From Coriobacteriaceae bacterium AF08-21 (GTDB lineage Bacteria; Actinomycetota; Coriobacteriia; Coriobacteriales; Coriobacteriaceae), in contig JAQCQR010000004.1 of the NCBI GenBank assembly GCA_027687465.1, positions 1 through 64,000 of the forward strand: a DNA stretch of 64,000 nucleotides, written 5' to 3'. The position numbers and the translations under genes were made by a program. Every line of letters begins with the position of its first letter. Position 1 is the stretch's first letter. Below, piece by piece: positions 8,054 to 17,141 of the stretch. Below the pieces are notes generated by a model that saw only the letters and a list, made by a program, of their open reading frames with translations, searched no databases and was not told the DNA's origin.

Positions 8054-9232
8054 TTACTTGCCGTTGACGATGCGCTCGACGTCGGAAGCGATCATGAACT
8101 CCTCGTCCGTGGGGATGACGAAGATCTTGACCTTGGAATCCTTGGCGGACAGGCACCAAGCACCGTCGCCACGCAGGGCGTTGCGGGCATGGTCCATCTT
8201 GACGCCCATAAAGGCCAGACGGTCGGCCACGCCAGCGCGGACGGCCGGAGCGTGCTCGCCGATGCCGGCGGTAAAGACCAGGGTGTCCATGCCGCACATG
8301 GAAGTGGCCATCTCGGCGGCCTTGGCGGCAATCTTGTAGACGAACATATCGAAGGCGAGCTGGGCCTCGGGGTCGCCGGCAGCGGCGAGCTCCTCGACAT
8401 TGCGGCAGTCGTTGGTCTTGCCGCCGGTCACAGCCAAAAGGCCGGACTTCTTGTTCATCATCTCGTCGACCTCGTCGAAGGTGTAGCCACCCTCGCGCTG
8501 CAGATAGCACACGGTAGCAGGGTCGATGGAGCCGCAGCGGGTGCCCATCATGACACCGTCGAGCGGGGTCAAGCCCATGGTGGTGTCCATGCACTTGCCG
8601 TCCTCGATGGCGCACAGGGAAGCGCCGGAACCGATGTGGCACACGACGACCTTGCGAGCCTCGCCGTTGGTCATCTCGGCAACCTTCTTGGAGATGTAGC
8701 GGTAGCTGGTGCCGTGGGCGCCGTACTTGCGGATGTGCAGCTTGTCGCAGACGTCCTTGGGCAGGGCGTAGGTCTTGGCGACCTCGGGCATGTTGAAGTG
8801 GAAAGCGGTGTCGTAGACCGTGACGTTGGGCAGATCGGGATACTGCTCCAGGCAGTACTCGATAACGTTGGCCTCGGGGTTGTTGTGCAGCGGGGCGAGC
8901 GGAGCGACCTCGCGGATCTTGGCGAGGACGTCCTCGTCGACGAGGGAGGAATCGCCGAAGTACCAACCGCCCTGAACGATACGGTGGCCGATGCCCTCGA
9001 TCTTGACGCCGTTGGCCTCGAGGTCCTTCAGGACGACCTCGATGGCGACCTTGTGGTCGGGGAACTCGATGTTCTCGGTCACCTTCTTGGAGCCGTTGGC
9101 AGCATGGGTGAAGGTACCGCCGGTAAAGCAGACGCGCTCGCAGGAGCCCTTTGCGGACACCTTGTGGGACTTGGTATCGATGACCTGATACTTAAGGGTC
9201 GAAGATCCTGCGTTGACGACCAGAACGTTCAT
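8054..9232 (-). CDS. ackA: Acetate kinase, paralogue 2
   Basis: A 392-residue acetate kinase with the same motif order as its neighbour (NAGSSTLK, GHRIVQGG, YDTAFH, CHIGSGAS, MGLTPLDGVMMGTRCGSIDP, FTAGIGEHAP). One difference stands out: the family motif HGTSH reads HGTSY here (Tyr177), while paralogue 1 keeps histidine. The other catalytic residues are retained, so an active kinase is still likely, possibly with altered kinetics or substrate range (propionate, butyrate). GGGAG precedes the ATG. A terminator lies downstream. Confidence 0.93.
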   Translation of the reverse strand: MNVLVVNAGSSTLKYQVIDTKSHKVSAKGSCERVCFTGGTFTHAANGSKKVTENIEFPDHKVAIEVVLKDLEANGVKIEGIGHRIVQGGWYFGDSSLVDEDVLAKIREVAPLAPLHNNPEANVIEYCLEQYPDLPNVTVYDTAFHFNMPEVAKTYALPKDVCDKLHIRKYGAHGTSYRYISKKVAEMTNGEARKVVVCHIGSGASLCAIEDGKCMDTTMGLTPLDGVMMGTRCGSIDPATVCYLQREGGYTFDEVDEMMNKKSGLLAVTGGKTNDCRNVEELAAAGDPEAQLAFDMFVYKIAAKAAEMATSMCGMDTLVFTAGIGEHAPAVRAGVADRLAFMGVKMDHARNALRGDGAWCLSAKDSKVKIFVIPTDEEFMIASDVERIVNGK

Positions 9233-9285
9233 GTGTCTCCCTACTAACAGGCGGTGTGGCGCCGCCAGGTTACATACGCTTCAAT

Positions 9286-9319
9286 AATAAACCCAAACGC
9301 CCTCGCGCTCGGGTTTATT
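9286..9319 (-). terminator. Terminator downstream of the MFS gene
   Basis: AATAAACCC and GGGTTTATT form a 9-bp stem with a 16-nt loop. On the minus strand it ends in GGGTTTATTATT after the MFS stop at 9353. Confidence 0.6.
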
Positions 9320-9352
9320 GCGTTGATATATAAGTTATCGGTACCCAAATAC

Positions 9353-10513
9353 TCATGACCTTTGGCGTGTAAGACGAAATAGCGCGGGGATATACACAAG
9401 GGAAGAAATCCCGAGCGCGACAAGCAATACGACTCGAATGCCCGCAACGCTACTCAACACAGCGTTGAGCAGATAGAAAAGAACGGCACCCGCCGCCACC
9501 ATCTGGCTTTGAACCGAAATCAGTGAACAGCGCATCGAAGAATCGGCTGCCTTTTGAAAAATTGAGTATTTAATTGGAGCAAATAACGAGTACGCAACCG
9601 TCTGCAGCACATAGAACACGGGCAGCAAATTAGCCGGAGTAAGGGGAATCAAAAACAAAGCTGTCAGGAAAAGGCGCACGATGCCGCAAATACGCGCAAA
9701 GCGGCCCTTGTCGACATGAGCAATCGCACAGGGCACAATAAGTCCCATGGAGGCCGAGGCAAGGAGCTGGACCGCAATGGTCACACCCGAAGCGACGGCA
9801 TTCATTCCGCGACCCGCAAGCAGCAGTGAGAAAAAGTCTTCCAGGGCGACAAAAGCAAATGCCTGAGAACAGTCCATGATGAACGCTGAACGAAGAATGC
9901 CATTACCCGCAATAGCGGTACCGATCATCTTCGGGCTCATTCCACGCTCAGGTGTCGCCGCAGTGCCCCCTCTTCGCATTTCAGGAATGCAGACAACGAC
10001 AACCAACGTCAACACCATTGCGATGATATCTGCCGAAAGACCAATGAGATATGCACCGACGGACGAAATGAAACCGCCCACGCAAGCGGAGATGGCATAA
10101 GAGGCATAGAAAACAAATCGCTCAACGACATTAAGTCTTACGAGCTGGTCCTGAGAGACGCTGTCAATGTAAATCGCTTCGATGGATCCGCTCACACACG
10201 CAACGGCAAAACCCTTGAGAGCGAACGCACCGATTAAAAGCAGGGGAGAACGGACGAGAAGCAGGGCGGCGTAGTATCCAAGCATTCCCACGACGCCAAC
10301 GAGACCGCTTGTCTTTCGTCCAAACCTATCAGCAATATAGCCAGTGGGAACTTCAAGGATGAACTTGCTCACTTGATATGCAATCATCATGCTAGAAATC
10401 GATACCATCGAAAGTCCGACGAACTCAAGGTAGACAGTTAGAAAATACAAGATGGTGCTGAAGTTCGACAGAAAAACGAACGTCATATAAAGCAAGACCG
10501 TACGGTTTTTCAT
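9353..10513 (-). CDS. Major facilitator superfamily transporter
   Basis: A 386-residue protein with about 12 hydrophobic helices. It shows the MFS loop 2-3 signature as GYIADRFGRKTSG and a helix-5 region rich in Gly and Ser. The ATG at 10513 follows a strong GGAGGGTGGAG site and is preferred over the one at 10537. Substrate unknown; the family includes drug and sugar exporters. It lies 119 bp downstream of a LysR regulator on the same strand, which may control it. Base composition is less GC-rich than the surroundings (29 G+C in the 60 bases 9421-9480), suggesting acquisition. Confidence 0.85.
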   Translation of the reverse strand: MKNRTVLLYMTFVFLSNFSTILYFLTVYLEFVGLSMVSISSMMIAYQVSKFILEVPTGYIADRFGRKTSGLVGVVGMLGYYAALLLVRSPLLLIGAFALKGFAVACVSGSIEAIYIDSVSQDQLVRLNVVERFVFYASYAISACVGGFISSVGAYLIGLSADIIAMVLTLVVVVCIPEMRRGGTAATPERGMSPKMIGTAIAGNGILRSAFIMDCSQAFAFVALEDFFSLLLAGRGMNAVASGVTIAVQLLASASMGLIVPCAIAHVDKGRFARICGIVRLFLTALFLIPLTPANLLPVFYVLQTVAYSLFAPIKYSIFQKAADSSMRCSLISVQSQMVAAGAVLFYLLNAVLSSVAGIRVVLLVALGISSLVYIPALFRLTRQRS

Positions 10514-10632
10514 GCTCCACCCTCCCAGAGTCAGCAATCTAAATCGGAATCTTGGAAAAGCATGAGGGCAAAGCTGTCAGCTATGTGTTACAAGGCGTCA
10601 ATAATCACTTGATGCCTCGAAGCCAATTAATC

Positions 10633-11523
10633 TCACGAAGCAAGATGACGCAATAGGTGCAGAAAAACCGTCTGGTGTCGATCAGTCCAGGCATTTTGTC
10701 GATAGCAAAAGTAGATGGGCAAGGCTACGTCACGCGAACCTTCAATGGAGCACTCGCTCACTTCCGATCCATCCGATGCGAGAGAAGAGCCAGAAAAACC
10801 CAATATCAATCCCCCGGCTTGAAGAAACTCAGTCTGCGCCCTGTTTCCGTATTCGACGTCACGGAAGCGGAAATTAACCAGCTGAGCTTCGGGACATTGA
10901 TTAATCGCATTGAGACAGGGTGACAAATTAATGGGAACAGCGAGCCTGCCGCCCAGTAACTCGCGAATGGTCATGGCTCCCACAGATTGATGACCCGCTG
11001 GGCATGAAAGAACCTTGAGCTCCTTTTCACCCAAATATTTTGAAGAAAGGACGCTGTCCCGTGGTTCCTCGAACGAGATAGCCGCGTCCGAAATTCCAAG
11101 TATAAGTGATTCAAAGCATGTTGCCGTTGGCTGATGCCACACATCAAGATGAATCTGAGGGTGCGAGCGTTCAAACGAGTCATACCAGTTTTCGGCAAAA
11201 AGGCGCCCCCGCCCATGAAGGCAGGGGGCGTAAAGACGAAAGTGGCCATCGGGCGAGACGCCGTCGCCCCTCGATTGAGCATACTTTTTGAGATCGTCGA
11301 CTTGTGCCAGGATCACGCGTGCACGACGCGCAAATTCTCTGCCCGCCGGAGACAAAACAGCCTCCCCCGCCGATCGGTCGAGCAAAACAATCTGATACTC
11401 AGATTCCAACTTTTTGATTGCCGACGAAACGGCCTGCGGACTCACATGAACGGCGCGAGCTGCTTTGCGCACACCGCCATAGTTCGCTACCGCTTGAAGG
11501 TATTCGAGTTGAGAAAGCTGCAT
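10633..11523 (-). CDS. LysR-type transcriptional regulator
   Basis: A 296-residue LTTR. The N-terminal winged helix-turn-helix is plain: LEYLQAVANYGGVRKAARAVHVSPQAVSSAIKKLESEYQIVLLDRS at residues 6-51, followed by the linker helix and a periplasmic-binding-like effector domain. GGAG precedes the ATG. It probably regulates itself and the MFS gene downstream. Effector unknown. AT-richer codon use than the flanking core genes links it to the MFS gene as one acquired unit. Confidence 0.88.
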   Translation of the reverse strand: MQLSQLEYLQAVANYGGVRKAARAVHVSPQAVSSAIKKLESEYQIVLLDRSAGEAVLSPAGREFARRARVILAQVDDLKKYAQSRGDGVSPDGHFRLYAPCLHGRGRLFAENWYDSFERSHPQIHLDVWHQPTATCFESLILGISDAAISFEEPRDSVLSSKYLGEKELKVLSCPAGHQSVGAMTIRELLGGRLAVPINLSPCLNAINQCPEAQLVNFRFRDVEYGNRAQTEFLQAGGLILGFSGSSLASDGSEVSECSIEGSRDVALPIYFCYRQNAWTDRHQTVFLHLLRHLAS

Positions 11524-11564
11524 AGATTACTCCAAAGGCAGCCAAGTCGACGGGCTACGCGCCC

Positions 11565-11900
11565 TCAGATGAGGTTCTCGCCCAGGTTCTTGCCGCCGAG
11601 GACGTGCATGTGGAAGTGCATGACGGTCTGGCCGGCGTTGACGCCCTTGTTGGAGATGACGCGGAAACCGTCCTCCAGACCCTTGGCCTTGGCGACCTCC
11701 TGGATGGCGTGAGCCATGGCGCCCATGGTCTCGGCCGGCACGTTGTCGGCGATGTCGCTGTAGTGCTTCTTGGGAATCACGAGCGTGTGGACCGGTGCCT
11801 GGGGGTTGAGGTCGTCGAAGGCGATGACCTGGTCGTCCTCATAGACAACGGTCGAGGGGATCTCGTGGTTGGCGATTTTGCAGAAGATGCAATCACACAT
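11565..11900 (-). CDS. HIT family nucleotide hydrolase (HinT-like)
   Basis: A 111-residue histidine-triad protein with the zinc-binding-type N-terminus CIFCKIANHEIPS, the central HTLVIPKKHY and the catalytic triad HFHMHVLGG (His-x-His-x-His). HinT-type proteins hydrolyse nucleoside phosphoramidates such as AMP-lysine. AAGGAACC precedes the ATG. It follows xseB on the same strand by 49 bp. Confidence 0.93.
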   Translation of the reverse strand: MCDCIFCKIANHEIPSTVVYEDDQVIAFDDLNPQAPVHTLVIPKKHYSDIADNVPAETMGAMAHAIQEVAKAKGLEDGFRVISNKGVNAGQTVMHFHMHVLGGKNLGENLI

Positions 11901-11949
11901 AGCTGGTTCCTTTCTTACAGACCAAGGTAATTATATTTGGTCGAGATGG

Positions 11950-12216
11950 TTAGAACGAGAGACTGTCGTTGGTGTTGGCGGCTTCGCCGTCGGCGAGCAC
12001 GTCGTTGCCGTCGACGTCCTTAAGGAGCACCGAGACCTTCTGCTCGGCATCGGACAGGCGGGTGCGCAGGCTCTTAAGAAGCTCGACGCCGCGGGTATAG
12101 CTCTCGAGCGACTCCTCGAGCTCCATATCGCCCGACTCCAGGCTGCGGATGATGAGCTCCAGCTCTTGCGAGGCCTGTTTGTACGTAAGTTGCTCGACCG
12201 GGGTCTTCTCTGCCAT
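11950..12216 (-). CDS. xseB: Exonuclease VII small subunit
   Basis: An 88-residue helical protein with the XseB pattern: TYKQASQELELIIRSLESGDMELEESLESYTRGVELLKSLRTRLSDAEQKV. It assembles in several copies with XseA to form exonuclease VII, which degrades single-stranded DNA from both ends. AGGAAAGG precedes the ATG. It is 42 bp downstream of xseA in the expected order. Confidence 0.95.
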   Translation of the reverse strand: MAEKTPVEQLTYKQASQELELIIRSLESGDMELEESLESYTRGVELLKSLRTRLSDAEQKVSVLLKDVDGNDVLADGEAANTNDSLSF

Positions 12217-12258
12217 ATCTGTTTCCTTTCCTAAAGGTTTATCGCTATGAAATGCGGC

Positions 12259-13710
12259 TTACTCGACCGTATCGACCGTTGCCGCCACGTTGCCGTCTGC
12301 CATGCGCACGCGGATGGCATCGCCGGGCTTAAAGGTCTTGGCGCTCGTAGCCACACCATCATCGCTGTACGCGATGGAATAGCCGCGGGCAAGTACCTTG
12401 AGCGGCGACAGGGCATCGAGCGAAGCCGCTGCACGGCCCAAGTCGGACGCTGACTTGTTGAGCATTGTGCGCCCCTGATGCTCCAGACGGGAACTCGCAA
12501 GCGTGAGCGCATGGCGTTTACCATCGAGCCCTGAAGTGCTTGCGATCAAGCGCTCGGGCAGACGCTCGAAGTTGGAGTGGAAGGCCCCAACCGAACGCGT
12601 TATGGCGCCCGACAGTCGATCGGCAGTCAGCGCAAGCTCAGACTCGCGACGCTCGACCACAAACGTTGGATCGTTGAGGCACGGGCGGCATGCGGCCGCA
12701 TCGAGTGCATCGCCCAGACGAGCCGTATAGGCGTCCCAGGCACGACGACCGCGTTGGTCGAGCATTTCCAGATCGACCTGATCCGACCCGATCATCGAAG
12801 CCATCGCGGCGCCCAGACGCTGATGGCGCGTCTCGAGCACGTCGGCCAACTCCGTCATAGCCGGCGCCACCGATTCTGCCGCCGCCGTGGGCGTGGAGGC
12901 GCGACGGTCGCTCACCATATCGCAGATCGAGGTATCGGGCTCATGGCCAATGCCGGTCACCACGGGCACAGGACAAGCCGCCACCGCGCGGGCAAGCTCC
13001 TCGTCATTAAAGTTCATGAGGTCCTCGAAGGAGCCGCCGCCGCGCACCAGCAAGATACAGTCGGGCGCCGGCGTAATGGCGGCGGCACGGCGTAGGCCCT
13101 CAATGAGCTCTGCCGGCGCACCCTCGCCTTGTACCTTGGCGCCCACGCAGACGAGCTCGACGAGCGGATTGCGACGACGCAATGTGCGCTTGACGTCGTC
13201 GATCACGGCGCCCGAAAGCGAGGTAACGACTGCCACGCGCGAGCAAAACACCGGAATGCGACGTTTGCGCGCCTCGTCCATCAGGCCCTCGCGACGCAGC
13301 TTTTCGGCCAACTGAGCCACCTGCTGACGCAGCAAGCCCTCCCCCGCCAGCGAGAACGAGCGGGCAACGAAGCTCATGCGACCCGTAGGCTTGTAGAGAT
13401 TGAAGCTGCCCTTAAAGCTCACCTGCATGCCATCACGCAGATCGAAGGTACGCTTAAGGTAGGCGCCCTTCCAGATGATGCAGTCGACGGCCGCCGACTC
13501 GTCCTTGATTTGGAAGTAGCAGTGGCCGCTTCGGGCATTGGGCCCACGAAAACCCGTGACCTCGCCCAAAACGCTCAGCTGCGGAATGGCATCGAGCGCG
13601 CCGGCGGCGATCTCCACCGCTTGGCTCACGCTGAGCTCTTTGCGCTCCTGCTCGTCCGATCCGTCGAACTCGGCGGAAACACTAGTGCCGGTCAGATTCC
13701 AGCCTGCCAC
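12259..13710 (-). CDS. xseA: Exonuclease VII large subunit
   Basis: A 483-residue XseA with an N-terminal OB fold (LSVLGEVTGFRGPNARSGHCYFQIKD) and the catalytic core (RRIPVFCSRVAVVTSLSGAVIDDV, LLVRGGGSFEDLMNFNDEELARA, VVTGIGHEPDTSICDMVSDRRASTPTAAAE). The C-terminus returns to beta strands containing RGYSIAYSDDG. I chose the GTG at 13710 because GAAAGGGGG lies 4 nt upstream; an ATG at 13737 or 13728 in the same frame is the alternative. Confidence 0.94.
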   Translation of the reverse strand: MAGWNLTGTSVSAEFDGSDEQERKELSVSQAVEIAAGALDAIPQLSVLGEVTGFRGPNARSGHCYFQIKDESAAVDCIIWKGAYLKRTFDLRDGMQVSFKGSFNLYKPTGRMSFVARSFSLAGEGLLRQQVAQLAEKLRREGLMDEARKRRIPVFCSRVAVVTSLSGAVIDDVKRTLRRRNPLVELVCVGAKVQGEGAPAELIEGLRRAAAITPAPDCILLVRGGGSFEDLMNFNDEELARAVAACPVPVVTGIGHEPDTSICDMVSDRRASTPTAAAESVAPAMTELADVLETRHQRLGAAMASMIGSDQVDLEMLDQRGRRAWDAYTARLGDALDAAACRPCLNDPTFVVERRESELALTADRLSGAITRSVGAFHSNFERLPERLIASTSGLDGKRHALTLASSRLEHQGRTMLNKSASDLGRAAASLDALSPLKVLARGYSIAYSDDGVATSAKTFKPGDAIRVRMADGNVAATVDTVE

Positions 13711-13825
13711 GCAGCCCCCTTTCGTCATTGTGCACAAGGGCTCCGGCCCTGCGCAAATTCAAGTCCAACACATAGTACAGCGCCGCGTGGACACGAATCC
13801 CCGCGGCGCCTGCCTGTCCTATTTG

Positions 13826-14530
13826 TTATCGGTTGGAGTTTCTGTTGTAGCGAGCCATCAGGTAGAGCAGTTGAATGATCGAAGTGAGCGCTGCGGCCAC
13901 ATAGGTAAGCGCGGCTGCCGTCAGCACCTTCTTGGCGCCGTTGACCTGCTTGGAACTCATGCCCGACTGCTCGATATACGCCACGGCGCGGCGACTGGCA
14001 TCGATCTCGACCGGCAGCGTAACCAGCTGGAACAACACGCTAAACGAGAAGAAGACCAGCGCGAGGGTCGTGAGCCCCGCGATGTTCATGAACAGGCCCA
14101 TGAGCAGCACGATCGTCCAGGTGTTCTGGGTAAAGTTGACGACGGGGACCAAAGCGGTGCGTACCTTCATCATGGCATAACCGCTTTGACGCTGGGCGGC
14201 ATGACCCGCCTCGTGGCAGACCACGGCAACGCTTGCGACCGACCCGCCCGAACGGTTGGCATCCGACAGATATAAGTTGTTGTCCTGCGGGTTGTAATGA
14301 TCGGTGAGCTCGCCGGCAACGCCCTTGATGCCCACGGCGCTACAACCGTTGGCATCGAGCATGCGGCGAGCGACCGTGGCACCTGTGTCGCCGTCCGAGC
14401 GAACCTTGGACCAGGTCTTGTATGTCGAGTTGATATAGCTCTGCGCGGCAAGGCCAAGCACCGTGCAGACAAGAACAACCAGCAGGTACAGCGGGTCAAT
14501 GCCAAAGCCGTATCCATAGTAATAAGGCAT
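13826..14530 (-). CDS. Membrane zinc metallopeptidase, YugP family
   Basis: A 234-residue protein of the putative neutral zinc metallopeptidase family (B. subtilis YugP type). An N-terminal membrane helix is followed by the zinc motif CHEAGHAAQ and the upstream conserved LSDANRSGGSVASVAV. Two or three further hydrophobic helices (NFTQNTWTIVLLMGLFMNIAG, LALVFFSFSVLFQLVTLPVEIDASRRA) complete it. GGAGG precedes the ATG. Substrate is not known for the family. Confidence 0.88.
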   Translation of the reverse strand: MPYYYGYGFGIDPLYLLVVLVCTVLGLAAQSYINSTYKTWSKVRSDGDTGATVARRMLDANGCSAVGIKGVAGELTDHYNPQDNNLYLSDANRSGGSVASVAVVCHEAGHAAQRQSGYAMMKVRTALVPVVNFTQNTWTIVLLMGLFMNIAGLTTLALVFFSFSVLFQLVTLPVEIDASRRAVAYIEQSGMSSKQVNGAKKVLTAAALTYVAAALTSIIQLLYLMARYNRNSNR

Positions 14531-14594
14531 GCGAATTCCTCCGAATCGAGTTACACGTTGGAGGCATTCTACCCACTCAGCCGACTAGGCTTCC

Positions 14595-15728
14595 CTATAA
14601 CAACTCAATCTTTCCGTCCTTCACGGTGAGTCCCATATTGCCCGAGAGCAAATCGTCCAGGCGCGAACCCACAAGCTCAAAACGCCAGCCTTCGCGCAGG
14701 GGGCTTTGCTCAGGATGCTCGATATAGTCGGCCAGGTCATCGCGCGAGGCAATGACCGAGGTCGCCACTCCCGAGCGTTCGGCAACCAGGCGGATGAGCG
14801 CGTACATCAGGTCCGTCACGCTCTCCAGCTCCGGCGAGATCTGACGGTGCCCGCGCACCATGAGCGGCAGGCGATCGTGCGGGCAGCTTGCGCCGCGCTT
14901 GATGGCCATGAGCGCGCCGTCCACGTCGCGCTCCCCCAGCTGATCGGTACCGCGGATGCTGCGGAACTCCTCAACGCGCACGGGGTTACGCTTCACAAGC
15001 GCCAGCAGCGTGTCGTCGGACATGACCCACTTGCGCGGGATGTTGCGGCGCTCGGCGCGATCCTCGCGCCAGGCGGCGAGCTCGCGCGCGATACCCAGCT
15101 GGTGACGGCTGCACGAATTGATGCGTTTGACCTTGCGGAACGCCTCGTGGCGATCGGCGCGATAGTGCGACTCGTCGGCCAGCGGGCGCAACTCGTCGAG
15201 CACCCAGTCCACACGGCCCAGCTCGCGCAGGCGACTCATCATCTCGGTATAGGCGACGATCAAGTACTTGACGTCATCGATCGCGTACTCGATCTGCTTA
15301 TCGCTCAGCGGGCGGCGCGACCAATCGGTTAGCGACTCGGTCTTGGGCAGCGATACGCCGCAGAACGCCTGAACGAGCGCTCCATACGAAATCTGCTGGC
15401 GCTCGCCCAAAAAGGCGGCGGCAACCTGCGTATCAAAAATCGGTCGCGGCAACGCTCCCACAGTGTGGAGCATAACTTCCATGTCCTGCGAGCAGGCGTG
15501 GAAGACCTTGATCACGCTCTCGTCGGCCATAAGCTCGGCAAGCGGCGACAGGTCGTCGATCACCAGCGGATCGACAGCGACACTCTCGGCGGGGGTGGCA
15601 ATCTGGACCAGGCACAGGCGCGGATGAAACGTGCGCTCGCGCAAAAACTCGGTGTCGACGGCGATCGCGTCGAACTCGCGGGCGCGCTGGCAAAAGTCGA
15701 CCAGAGCCTGATGTGTGGAAATGTACAT
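14595..15728 (-). CDS. rnd: Ribonuclease D
   Basis: A 377-residue 3'-5' exoribonuclease of the DEDD superfamily. Metal-binding acidic residues appear in VDTEFLRERT (Exo I), HACSQDMEVM (Exo II) and YAIDDVKYL (Exo III). One or two HRDC-type helical domains follow (about residues 205-370). It matures tRNA 3' ends. The ATG at 15728 aligns with the usual N-terminus (MYISTHQALVDFC); an upstream ATG at 15764 would add 12 atypical residues. The ribosome site is weak. Confidence 0.92.
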   Translation of the reverse strand: MYISTHQALVDFCQRAREFDAIAVDTEFLRERTFHPRLCLVQIATPAESVAVDPLVIDDLSPLAELMADESVIKVFHACSQDMEVMLHTVGALPRPIFDTQVAAAFLGERQQISYGALVQAFCGVSLPKTESLTDWSRRPLSDKQIEYAIDDVKYLIVAYTEMMSRLRELGRVDWVLDELRPLADESHYRADRHEAFRKVKRINSCSRHQLGIARELAAWREDRAERRNIPRKWVMSDDTLLALVKRNPVRVEEFRSIRGTDQLGERDVDGALMAIKRGASCPHDRLPLMVRGHRQISPELESVTDLMYALIRLVAERSGVATSVIASRDDLADYIEHPEQSPLREGWRFELVGSRLDDLLSGNMGLTVKDGKIELL

Positions 15729-15826
15729 ATCAACCCATCGAATAAGGTTAGGCCCGAAAAACACGGGTAGGATATCGGCATTGCCCTACAACTATACTCG
15801 GTTAGTCACAGAACGGGAACGTAAGT

Positions 15827-16744
15827 ATGCGCTGCCTTATCATCCACAATCCGGCATCGGGTCCCAGCTCAGATGAAATCTACGCATTCACGCACGCCCT
15901 TGCACAGGGCGGCGACGAGGTCGTGATGCGCTTTATCGGCGATGGCATGGAGCCCGAGGACGCCGTGGCAGACGTTCGCGAGTTCGACCGCGTGGTCGTT
16001 TCGGGCGGCGACGGCACTGTCTCCAACGTGCTCGATCAGATGCGCGGATGCGGCGTCCCCACGCTCGTCTTCCCCTCCGGCACGGCCTGCCTGTTCTTTA
16101 ACAACATCGGCAATGCCCCCGAGGCGGCGGCGCTCGCCAAGGCATGCCGCGCCGGCCGCACGGTCAAGGTGGACATGGGCGAGCTCTTTTGGCTCGACGA
16201 GGACGGCAACGAAAAGCGCCATGGCTTTATCATCATCGCAGGCTCGGGCTTTGACGCCGAGATCATGATGAAGGCCGCCCCCACCAAAAACGACATCGGC
16301 GAGATCGCCTACTTCCTCTCCGCACTTGCCACGCCCAACCCCACGGTGGCGCACTTCACCATTGAGCATGACGGCATTGTCGAGGAACTCGACGGCATCT
16401 GCTGCATGGCGGGCAACACGTCTGTCATCCAAAACGACATCAACCTGTTCCCCAACTGCCGCATGAACGACGGCATGGTCGACATCGCGGTCATCGAGCC
16501 CGTACGCACGGTACAGCTGCTTCCCACGGTAATCACCGCCGCGCTCGACCCCGCCGGCAAGGTGCTCGGCCGCCCGCAGTTTAAGATCATCCAGACCAAG
16601 GAAGCCAAGATTACCTGTACGCCGTCGCTCGGTATGCAGTTTGATGGCGAGATCATTTCCAGCAACTCCGGCGTCTTTGGCGCCCGCGCGCTACCGCAAT
16701 GCCTTGATATCATCGTCGACGAATTCTCGCCGCTCGGAAAATAG
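15827..16744 (+). CDS. Diacylglycerol kinase-family lipid kinase (YegS/DgkB-like)
   Basis: A 305-residue DAGK catalytic-domain protein. It has the N-terminal IIHNPASGPSS and the nucleotide-binding VVVSGGDGTVSNVLDQM. The usual FPSGTGNDFARTLG segment reads FPSGTACLFFNNIG, so it departs from the typical sequence while keeping the Gly-Thr. A beta-sandwich C-terminal domain follows (ITCTPSLGMQFDGEII). It phosphorylates a lipid such as diacylglycerol, sphingosine or undecaprenol; substrate unsure. Divergent from rnd. A 30-residue gene is coupled downstream. Confidence 0.85.
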   Translation: MRCLIIHNPASGPSSDEIYAFTHALAQGGDEVVMRFIGDGMEPEDAVADVREFDRVVVSGGDGTVSNVLDQMRGCGVPTLVFPSGTACLFFNNIGNAPEAAALAKACRAGRTVKVDMGELFWLDEDGNEKRHGFIIIAGSGFDAEIMMKAAPTKNDIGEIAYFLSALATPNPTVAHFTIEHDGIVEELDGICCMAGNTSVIQNDINLFPNCRMNDGMVDIAVIEPVRTVQLLPTVITAALDPAGKVLGRPQFKIIQTKEAKITCTPSLGMQFDGEIISSNSGVFGARALPQCLDIIVDEFSPLGK

Positions 16745-16754
16745 GAGGACCCCC

Positions 16755-16847
16755 GTGAACGACAACCCCATCCTTGGCTTTATCGTCATCGTTTTGGCCA
16801 TGCTCGTCGGCTACGCCATTAACGTGATTCACCGTCGAAAGAAGTAG
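16755..16847 (+). CDS. 30-residue single-span membrane peptide
   Basis: The GTG at 16755 has an ideal GGAGG 6 nt upstream and the frame runs to TAG at 16847. The product starts MNDNPILGF, contains one hydrophobic span (IVIVLAMLVGYAI) and ends in a basic tail VIHRRKK, giving an N-out/C-in helix by the positive-inside rule. It is 10 bp after the lipid kinase and before a strong terminator, so it is the last gene of that transcript. Function unknown. Confidence 0.65.
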   Translation: MNDNPILGFIVIVLAMLVGYAINVIHRRKK

Positions 16848-16876
16848 CCATTACTCTTAGACGGCCCGTGCAGCCC

Positions 16877-16926
16877 GGACCCCTCGCCGGCATGAAACCA
16901 CATGCCGGCGAGGGGTCCGCTTTTTT
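16877..16926 (+). terminator. Strong intrinsic terminator
   Basis: GGACCCCTCGCCGGCATG pairs perfectly with its inverse around a 6-nt loop and is followed by GCTTTTTTC. It ends the lipid-kinase transcript. Confidence 0.95.
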
Positions 16927-17099
16927 CTTGACGCTTTATTTAGCTACATTTTTCGCTGGCGTTATACAAATTGATTTCCCACTGAATGAGTTCAATTTAC
17001 CGTTAATCGCATATTTCGCTACGCTTATCGAGTAAATATCTTTCATGAATGTATATTGTTTCGAATTCGTTACGCTAAGGGGGTGTAATTATTGGGTGA

Positions 17100-17121
17100 A
17101 GCCCTCTGGAGACAGAGGGCT
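17100..17121 (+). promoter_or_regulatory. GNRA-loop hairpin in the C69 peptidase leader
   Basis: AGCCCTCTG-GAGA-CAGAGGGCT ends 20 nt before the start codon at 17142. The GAGA loop is of the stable GNRA type. It may stabilise or attenuate the mRNA. The AT-rich stretch 16929-17099 before it presumably carries the promoter; I could not pick hexamers with confidence. Confidence 0.45.
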
Positions 17122-17141
17122 TTCGCACGCTGGGAGGGAAT

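Noticed and set aside
17062..17076. TTCGAATTCG near 17065 as a LexA box
   Set aside because: The half-sites are not separated by the required four bases and the downstream gene is not of SOS type.
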